Assembly (NCBI GenBank): GCA_023265785.1
Contig: JAHFSL010000042.1
Span: forward strand, 1 to 10,806
Direction of reading: 5' to 3'
Length of the DNA stretch: 10,806 nucleotides
Source of the DNA: Candidatus Coatesiibacteriota bacterium
Lineage (GTDB): Bacteria > Oederibacteriota > CAKKQC01
Shown here: positions 6,934-10,806 of the stretch, piece after piece
Numbering within the stretch: the first letter of the stretch is position 1
Layout: every line of letters begins with the position of its first letter
The notes under the pieces: generated by a model
What the model was told of the DNA's origin: nothing
The model's database searches: none
The model's input: only the letters and a program-made list of their open reading frames with translations
Translations under genes and position numbers: made by a program

Positions 6934-8756
6934 GCCCGTGCCTCGCCGGTGGTTGGGGGGAGGGATCCGTGGTCCGCGCCGGCCAGCTTCCGCTTGGATT
7001 CCATGAGGCCCGCCACGGCGGCGGGATCCCGCGCCTCGCCGATGCGGCGCGAGAGGTCGCGCAGTTCGGCGCGGCGGTGGCGCTGGGCCAACTGGGCGGC
7101 GGCCTCGTGGCAGGCCTCCTCGGAGGGCGCCGCCTGGCCGTCCGCACCCTCGGTCAGCAGGGACACGGCGGCGGGTTCGTCGCGAAACTCATCGAGCAGG
7201 GAAGCGATGGAGAAGGCCTCACCGGATTCGATCAGCGCGCGCACCCGCCCCGCGACCCGAACCCCGGCGGGGGACGGAAAGGCTTCCGGCGGGAGCGCCA
7301 GGAGGCCGTCAAGCGCGGCGCCCCGGTGGCCGAAGACTCCCGCCAGCAGGATCCGCTCGGCGGCCACGGGTGCCGGGCCCGCGGCCGGGAGGGACGCCCC
7401 GGCGCCGGACGGGGTGCGAGCGGCCGGGGCCGGCGCCGCCCGGTCACGGAACCGGTGGAGCTCCTCCTCGACATCCTGCTCGCGCAGGTCGAGCCGGGTG
7501 GCCAGCCGACGCACATAGGCGAACCGTTCAATCGCATCAGGCACGCGCGCCAGATAGGGAAGCAGGGATTGCACGAGCTGGCGCCGGCCGGTGAGGGTCG
7601 CCAGGTCAGCGTGGCGAGCCGCCACCTCGAACCGAAAATCGAAGAGCGACACCGGGGCCACGGCCTCGTCCAGCGGGCCCTCGCCGGCTTCGGCGCCCGC
7701 GGCGGCGCCCAGCGCCTGCTGGAAGGCCCCCAGGCCCCGCGCAATGATGAATTCGTCGGGATCGTGGCCGCCGGGAAGCCGGACGATCTGTACCTCGAAC
7801 CCGGCCTCCGTGGCCAGGTCCAGCCCCCGCACCGCCGCCTCGTTGCCGCCCACGTCCTCATCATAAACGATGAGCAGGAGCCGGGCGATCCGCTTGAGCA
7901 GTTTCAACTGGGCCTCGGTGAGGGCGGTTCCGAGCACGGCCACCGCGTTGGTCACGCCGTGCACCTGGAGGGCGATCGCATCGAAGTAGCCTTCCACGAG
8001 GACCGCCGCGCCCGCCTTGCGGATGGCATCCCGGGCCCGATCGAGCCCGAAGAGGACGCCGGACTTCTTGAACAGCGGCGTTTCGGAGGTGTTGAGGTAT
8101 TTGGGCTGTTGGCCCTCATCGAGCGCCCGGCCACCGAACCCGATGACATGGCCCGACTCATCACGGATCGGCACGACCAGCCGGCCGCGCATCCGGTCGG
8201 CCTGGCCCCCGTCCCGGGTGGGCCCCAGCAGGCCGGCCTTGGCCAGGACGGCCGGGTGCAGTTTCGCGGCGGCCAGTTCGCGGCCACCCGCGAATCCCAG
8301 CCGGAAGGTCTCGATCGCCTCGCGGGACATCTTCCGCTCCGCCAGGTGGGCCCGCGCCCGTGCACCCTCCGGGGAGCTCATGAGCGTGCGGTGGTACAGC
8401 TCGGCGGCGGTTTCCATCACCTGCAGGAGCCGGCCGCGCTCACGGTCCTCGGGGCGGTCGGAATCGGGGAGCGCGATCTTGGCGCGCTCGGCCAGCCGCT
8501 TGACGGCCTCCGGGAATTGGAGGTTTTCGAGGCGCATCAGGAAGGTGAAGGCATTGCCTCCCGCATTGCATCCGAAACACTTGAAGAACTGCTGGGCGGT
8601 ATTCACATGGAAGGAAGGCGTCTTTTCCTGGTGGAACGGACAGAGCCCCTTGAGGCTGTTGGCCCCCGCCGCCTTGAGCGGGACGTATCCGCCGACCAGC
8701 TCGCCCAGGTCGGTGGCGGCGCGAATCTGGTCGAGGAGGGCCTGGTCATACATCAT
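6930..8756 (-). CDS. dnaG: DNA primase DnaG
   Basis: DnaG makes the RNA primers for replication. The product is 608 residues from the ATG at 8756, normal for the family. The N-terminal CHC2 zinc-binding domain has C39, H42, C60 and C63 (LCPFHQEKTPSF, then FFKCFGCNAGG). The catalytic core and Toprim domain include MRGRLVVPIRDESGHVIGFG (189-208), PKYLNTSETPLFKK (218-231), VEGYFDA (254-260) and HDPDEF (331-336). The metal-binding DxD segment reads YDEDVGG (298-304) where most primases have DGDxAG: both Asp are kept, but the middle Gly is Glu. An Ala-rich C-terminal helicase-interaction region follows. The frame is open to 9041 upstream, but that extension is unlike primase and lies in low-GC sequence; MMYDQALLDQIRAATDLGEL is the family-like start. 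No Shine-Dalgarno is visible. The stop overlaps the start of the sigma fragment by ATGA. Confidence 0.96.
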   Translation of the reverse strand: MMYDQALLDQIRAATDLGELVGGYVPLKAAGANSLKGLCPFHQEKTPSFHVNTAQQFFKCFGCNAGGNAFTFLMRLENLQFPEAVKRLAERAKIALPDSDRPEDRERGRLLQVMETAAELYHRTLMSSPEGARARAHLAERKMSREAIETFRLGFAGGRELAAAKLHPAVLAKAGLLGPTRDGGQADRMRGRLVVPIRDESGHVIGFGGRALDEGQQPKYLNTSETPLFKKSGVLFGLDRARDAIRKAGAAVLVEGYFDAIALQVHGVTNAVAVLGTALTEAQLKLLKRIARLLLIVYDEDVGGNEAAVRGLDLATEAGFEVQIVRLPGGHDPDEFIIARGLGAFQQALGAAAGAEAGEGPLDEAVAPVSLFDFRFEVAARHADLATLTGRRQLVQSLLPYLARVPDAIERFAYVRRLATRLDLREQDVEEELHRFRDRAAPAPAARTPSGAGASLPAAGPAPVAAERILLAGVFGHRGAALDGLLALPPEAFPSPAGVRVAGRVRALIESGEAFSIASLLDEFRDEPAAVSLLTEGADGQAAPSEEACHEAAAQLAQRHRRAELRDLSRRIGEARDPAAVAGLMESKRKLAGADHGSLPPTTGEARA

Positions 8757-8769
8757 CTGGGTTGGGGGG

Positions 8770-8775
8770 ATTATC
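8770..8775 (-). promoter_or_regulatory. Candidate -10 box of dnaG
   Basis: GATAAT on the minus strand, within TAGGATAAT, matches five of six consensus positions and ends 13 nt before the dnaG ATG. The leader would be only about 6-10 nt and C-rich, without a ribosome-binding site. No convincing -35 hexamer lies 16-18 bp upstream. Tentative. Confidence 0.35.
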
Positions 8776-8841
8776 CTACACCACGGGCCGCGATACCACC
8801 CGTTGGGGGGGGCTCCGATCCGTAGGTATATCATTACATTG

Positions 8842-9030
8842 ATGCCTGGGAACGCATTGCCATCCAGAAATCCTCTTCTGAAGAAGCGGGCAACCAATTG
8901 GAAACGACGAAAGTTCATTATCGTCATTTCCATTTCTCTCGGATTATTGGTTTCATCGATATGGCTCGTCCCAGCTTCAAATGCATCCGACCTCTTCCCT
9001 TTTTCATTTTCAATGTTAGAAGAAAGGTGA
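8842..9030 (+). CDS. Candidate small protein with signal-peptide-like helix
   Basis: A 62-codon frame runs from the ATG at 8842 to a TGA at 9028-9030. The N-terminus is basic (LLKKR, then NWKRRK at about 13-24). It is followed by a hydrophobic stretch at about 25-43 (FIIVISISLGLLVSSIWLV) and PASNA, which looks like a signal peptidase I site. A short polar and aromatic tail (SDLFPFSFSMLEER) ends the protein. The order of charge, hydrophobic core and small residues is what a real exported or membrane peptide would show, but the frame is short and the minus strand is open here too. No Shine-Dalgarno is present; TATCAT at 8829-8834 could serve as a -10 for a nearly leaderless message. Family unknown. 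It might also be the 5' remnant of a larger secreted-protein gene brought in with the low-GC segment. Confidence 0.35.
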   Translation: MPGNALPSRNPLLKKRATNWKRRKFIIVISISLGLLVSSIWLVPASNASDLFPFSFSMLEER

Positions 9031-9097
9031 AGATCTTCCACTGGCGCAGTGCATGAGAGGCAACTTCACAACAGGGATGGGGAAGAAAACGCTGTCA

Positions 9098-9140
9098 ATT
9101 CCGAAAAGGAATCGTGATACATACTCTCTTGTGGTAATAT
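9098..9140 (+). promoter_or_regulatory. Probable vapBC promoter and operator region
   Basis: TAATAT at 9135-9140 is preceded by TGG (9132-9134), an extended -10 arrangement, and lies 21 nt before the vapB ATG. The best -35 at 17 bp is the weak TCGTGA (9112-9117). Just upstream, ATTCC (9098-9102) and GGAAT (9108-9112) form an inverted repeat around GAAAA, a possible VapBC autoregulation site. By eye only. Confidence 0.4.
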
Positions 9141-9161
9141 GTGCACTAAGGTATCGGAGTT

Positions 9162-9365
9162 ATGCGAACCACGATCGTCATTGACGATGCCCTCTTCAGG
9201 GAAGCGGTCCATGCCACCGCGATCCGGAAGAAGCGGCACCTGGTCGAGGCGGGTCTCCGGGAACTGATTCGGAAGCGGGACATTGAGCGATTGATCGGGA
9301 GTTTCGGCCGGGTGCGGATGAGCCTGACGCAACGCGGCCTCCGCCGGCTCAGGGGGGACCGCTGA
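9162..9365 (+). CDS. vapB: VapB-type antitoxin
   Basis: This is a 67-residue antitoxin of a type II VapBC module. The N-terminus MRTTIVIDDALFREAVHATA is typical of VapB proteins with a ribbon-helix-helix fold: the strand RTTIVI, then two helices ending near LVEAGLRELIRKRD (27-40). These proteins bind their own promoter as dimers. The C-terminal part (IERLIGSFGRVRMSL, about 41-55) is where VapB relatives wrap around and block the toxin. The final residues are strongly basic (QRGLRRLRGDR). The ATG at 9162 has GGAG just upstream with short spacing and AAGG at a better distance. The toxin gene starts 4 bp after the stop, in the usual antitoxin-first order. It is on the strand opposite to nearly all other genes in the window and follows a low-GC segment, consistent with an acquired module. 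Confidence 0.88.
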   Translation: MRTTIVIDDALFREAVHATAIRKKRHLVEAGLRELIRKRDIERLIGSFGRVRMSLTQRGLRRLRGDR

Positions 9366-9369
9366 CGCA

Positions 9370-9765
9370 TTGACCGTGCTCGTGGATAGCTCCGTCTGGA
9401 TCGAAGTCTTCAGGCCTGGTGGAAAATCGGGGCCGGTGGCAACGGTTGCAGAACTCTTGCGAACGTCGGTCGTGGGGATCGCCCCCATCATCCGGTTGGA
9501 ACTGGTTTCCGGGGCACGCTCCGAGGCGGAACGCACCCTGCTCCTCGATCGGCTCAAGCCACTTCAGTGGTTTGAAACGACACCGGAGGTGTGGGAGGAG
9601 GCAAGCCACCTGGGCTTCCTGCTACGCCGGAAGGGTGTGACCGTGACGGTCCCCGATCTCCTCATCGCGGCGACTTGCCTGGTGTACCGCCTGACCCTGA
9701 TTCATCGGGATCGACACTTTGAGATGATTGCCGGTCACTCCGCGCTCAAGACACGGCAGGTGTAA
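9370..9765 (+). CDS. vapC: VapC-type PIN-domain ribonuclease toxin
   Basis: This is a 131-residue PIN-domain protein. VapC toxins are metal-dependent RNases that cut tRNA or rRNA when freed from VapB. The expected acidic residues are visible: D6 in TVLVDSSVW, E44 in IRLELVSGARS, D96 in TVPDLLIAA and D114 in IHRDRHFEMI, so the active site looks complete. The N-terminal DSSVWIEVFR and the C-terminal HRDRHFEMI are characteristic of the family. The start is a TTG at 9370, 4 bp after vapB, with a GGGGGG run about 12 nt upstream. A GTG two codons later at 9376 is an alternative that would remove only two residues. Spacing implies co-translation with vapB. The last 20 bp overlap the 3' end of the convergent glycosylase gene, and no terminator is seen between them. 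Confidence 0.92.
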   Translation: MTVLVDSSVWIEVFRPGGKSGPVATVAELLRTSVVGIAPIIRLELVSGARSEAERTLLLDRLKPLQWFETTPEVWEEASHLGFLLRRKGVTVTVPDLLIAATCLVYRLTLIHRDRHFEMIAGHSALKTRQV

Positions 9766-10351
9766 TTCCCGTCGAGACGAATTCATTGTTGATCGCCACA
9801 TAGCGCCACGGCAGGAGGGCGGCGGGGCCGCGCAGGCCGATGCGGGTGGTGCGGCGGACGGTCAACCGGACCGGCCGGGCGGGGCGGAGGAGCCGCAGGG
9901 GGCCGCGCAGGAGGTCGGCGCGGTTGTGCGCCACGGTGACGCCGAGCGCCTGGGCCAGCCGGCCCGGACCCCGGGTGAAGTCGCGAAGTTCCGCGGTGCT
10001 CCGGCGGCGGCGCATGTGCGCGAGACCGGCCACGGGGACGAGAGCCCGGATCAACACGGCGCCGGGGCGCCCCTCCCGGTCCGTGACGACATTGAGCAGG
10101 GGCCAGAGGTGGCACCGGTACACATACGCCCGGCCGGGCGGGCCGAACATCGGCAGGTTGCGGACCCGGGGGCCGGGGAAGGCGTGACTGCCGGGGTCAC
10201 CCCGGCCGGTGTAGGCCTCGGTCTCCACGATGATCCCGGCACAGGGGCCATGGGCGAGGACACAGCCGATGAGGGACCGGGCGATCGCGTGGGTGGATTG
10301 GTCGAAGAAGGCGGGGGCAAGGCGCCGCGGCCGGAGGGCCGCCAGCGTCAG
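9746..10351 (-). CDS. mpg: 3-methyladenine DNA glycosylase (AAG/MPG family)
   Basis: Enzymes of this family excise alkylated purines such as 3-methyladenine in base excision repair. The frame gives about 201 residues, normal length. LAPAFFDQSTHAIARSLIG leads into IIVETEAYTGRGDPGSHAF: E45 is in the position of the catalytic glutamate of human AAG (E125), Y47 of the intercalating tyrosine (Y127), and H56 of H136. MFGPPGRAYVY (68-78), LNVVTDREGRPGAVLIRAL, and a C-terminal WRYVAINNEFVS follow. Where relatives have a Y-G-M-H type segment after YVY, this protein has RCHLWPLL, one residue shorter. No ATG, GTG or TTG precedes the conserved part after the in-frame stop at 10382-10384; the first GTG (10228) would cut off 41 family residues. 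A CTG at 10351, 7 bp after yqeY, is the best guess and is uncertain. Its 3' end overlaps convergent vapC by 20 bp. Confidence 0.85.
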   Translation of the reverse strand: MTLAALRPRRLAPAFFDQSTHAIARSLIGCVLAHGPCAGIIVETEAYTGRGDPGSHAFPGPRVRNLPMFGPPGRAYVYRCHLWPLLNVVTDREGRPGAVLIRALVPVAGLAHMRRRRSTAELRDFTRGPGRLAQALGVTVAHNRADLLRGPLRLLRPARPVRLTVRRTTRIGLRGPAALLPWRYVAINNEFVSTGITPAVS

Positions 10352-10358
10352 CGGGCGA

Positions 10359-10806
10359 TCAGCCGCCAGCCAGCACCGCCTTCACCAGAGCGGAAGCTTT
10401 GGAGCCATCCGCCTTGCCCGCCAGTTTTGGCATCAGGAGCTTCATGACCTTGCCCATGTCGGCGGGGACCTTGGCCCCGGCCTCGGCAATCGAGGCGGCA
10501 ATGACCGCCTTGAGGTCCGCCTCGGACATCTGGGCGGGCAGGAAGGCTTCGAGCACCTTGAGCTCTGATTCCCCGGCCGCCTTGAGGTCCGCGCGGTTGG
10601 CCTGGATCGCGCCCTCGATCCCCTCGCGCCGGATCTTGATCGCCTTCTGGACCTGACCGAGGCGGTCCTCCTCGGTCAGGGGGCCGCGCTTCTCGATCTC
10701 GGCGTTCTTGAACGCCGAGAGGAGAAGCCGGAGCGTATTGGCCCGTGACAGGTCCCTCGCCTTGAGGGCGACGGACAGCTCCGCTTTGATCGAATCTTCA
10801 ATGGGC
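10359..10806 (-). CDS. yqeY: YqeY/GatB-like domain protein, start codon outside window
   Basis: The minus-strand frame encodes 148 residues up to the right edge without a start, and family length is about 147-150, so only the first few residues are missing. It matches the YqeY family (related to the tRNA-binding tail domain of GatB): AELSVALKARDLSRANTLRL, FKNAEIEKRGPLTEEDRLGQ, AIKIRREGIEGAIQANR, VLEAFLPAQMSEADLKAVI and MGKVMKLLMPKLAGKADGSK. The last two blocks are the most diagnostic. The exact cellular role is unsettled; a part in tRNA-dependent amidation is suggested by the GatB similarity. YqeY genes often sit just upstream of dnaG-rpoD, as here. It is followed at once by mpg, so the two are likely co-transcribed. 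Confidence 0.93.
   Translation of the reverse strand, partial: PIEDSIKAELSVALKARDLSRANTLRLLLSAFKNAEIEKRGPLTEEDRLGQVQKAIKIRREGIEGAIQANRADLKAAGESELKVLEAFLPAQMSEADLKAVIAASIAEAGAKVPADMGKVMKLLMPKLAGKADGSKASALVKAVLAGG

Larger units (their letters stand above)
8821..9161. other. Low-GC segment between dnaG and vapB
   Basis: Hand count over 8821-9180 gives 159 G+C of 360 (about 44%), while surrounding genes are far GC-richer and vapB rises again to about 63% in its first full line. The change at 8821 is abrupt. The segment holds a candidate small plus-strand ORF (8842-9030), then about 130 bp with the presumed vapBC control region. I see no transposase, integrase or clear flanking repeats. Foreign origin is inferred from composition alone. 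Confidence 0.6.

Noticed and set aside
5503..8825. Long plus-strand frames antisense to nrdR, the sigma fragment and dnaG
   Set aside because: They mirror conserved minus-strand proteins and show no domain of their own; GC-rich third positions remove stop codons on the other strand.
8757..9041. 95-codon upstream extension of dnaG
   Set aside because: The added residues are not primase-like, come from low-GC sequence, and the family-type N-terminus begins at the ATG at 8756.
9741..9790. Attachment-site or transposon repeat at the right side of vapBC
   Set aside because: Only short, imperfect similarity to the left edge near 8830 (around TTGAT and GCC); not enough to call a duplication.

Overview
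The window is strongly GC-rich bacterial chromosome with densely packed genes, almost all on the minus strand. The gene set is mostly housekeeping: DNA primase, a sigma-70 fragment, NrdR, SecA, a cold-shock protein, a bifunctional-nuclease-family protein, a 3-methyladenine DNA glycosylase and YqeY. The order yqeY ... dnaG, rpoD is the classic macromolecular-synthesis neighbourhood. The phylum cannot be fixed from the sequence. The style (GC-rich, Pro/Ala/Gly-rich tails and linkers on core proteins, several starts without a Shine-Dalgarno) suggests an uncultivated GC-rich lineage, but this is inference.

Layout, read from the right edge in the direction of minus-strand transcription: yqeY (start codon just outside the window) and mpg, tightly spaced. 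Then a plus-strand vapBC toxin-antitoxin pair preceded by about 340 bp of much lower GC (about 44% by hand count) that carries a candidate 62-residue signal-peptide ORF. Then dnaG, overlapped by ATGA with an rpoD reading frame that contains only sigma regions 1.1, 1.2 and the beginning of the non-conserved region. Then nrdR, a two-helix membrane protein and an exported TPR-like protein. After a clear promoter come a cold-shock gene with a structured leader, a terminator-like hairpin, secA, a promoter with a 21-bp-spaced direct repeat, the bifunctional nuclease gene, and a Pro/Ala-rich gene that runs off the left edge.

The most unusual observation is the rpoD locus. The frame is intact and in the expected place, directly after dnaG, but stops before regions 2-4, and nrdR starts 12 bp later. 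There is no room for the DNA- and core-binding parts of a housekeeping sigma factor. It is either a deletion remnant or assembly fault, or a stand-alone sigma region 1.1-1.2 protein (a regulator or one half of a split sigma factor). Other points worth checking are the absence of a ribosome-binding site at secA and dnaG with -10-like hexamers very close to the ATG, the cspA-like leader hairpin, the low-GC island beside vapBC, and a glycosylase gene without a conventional start codon that converges on and overlaps vapC.
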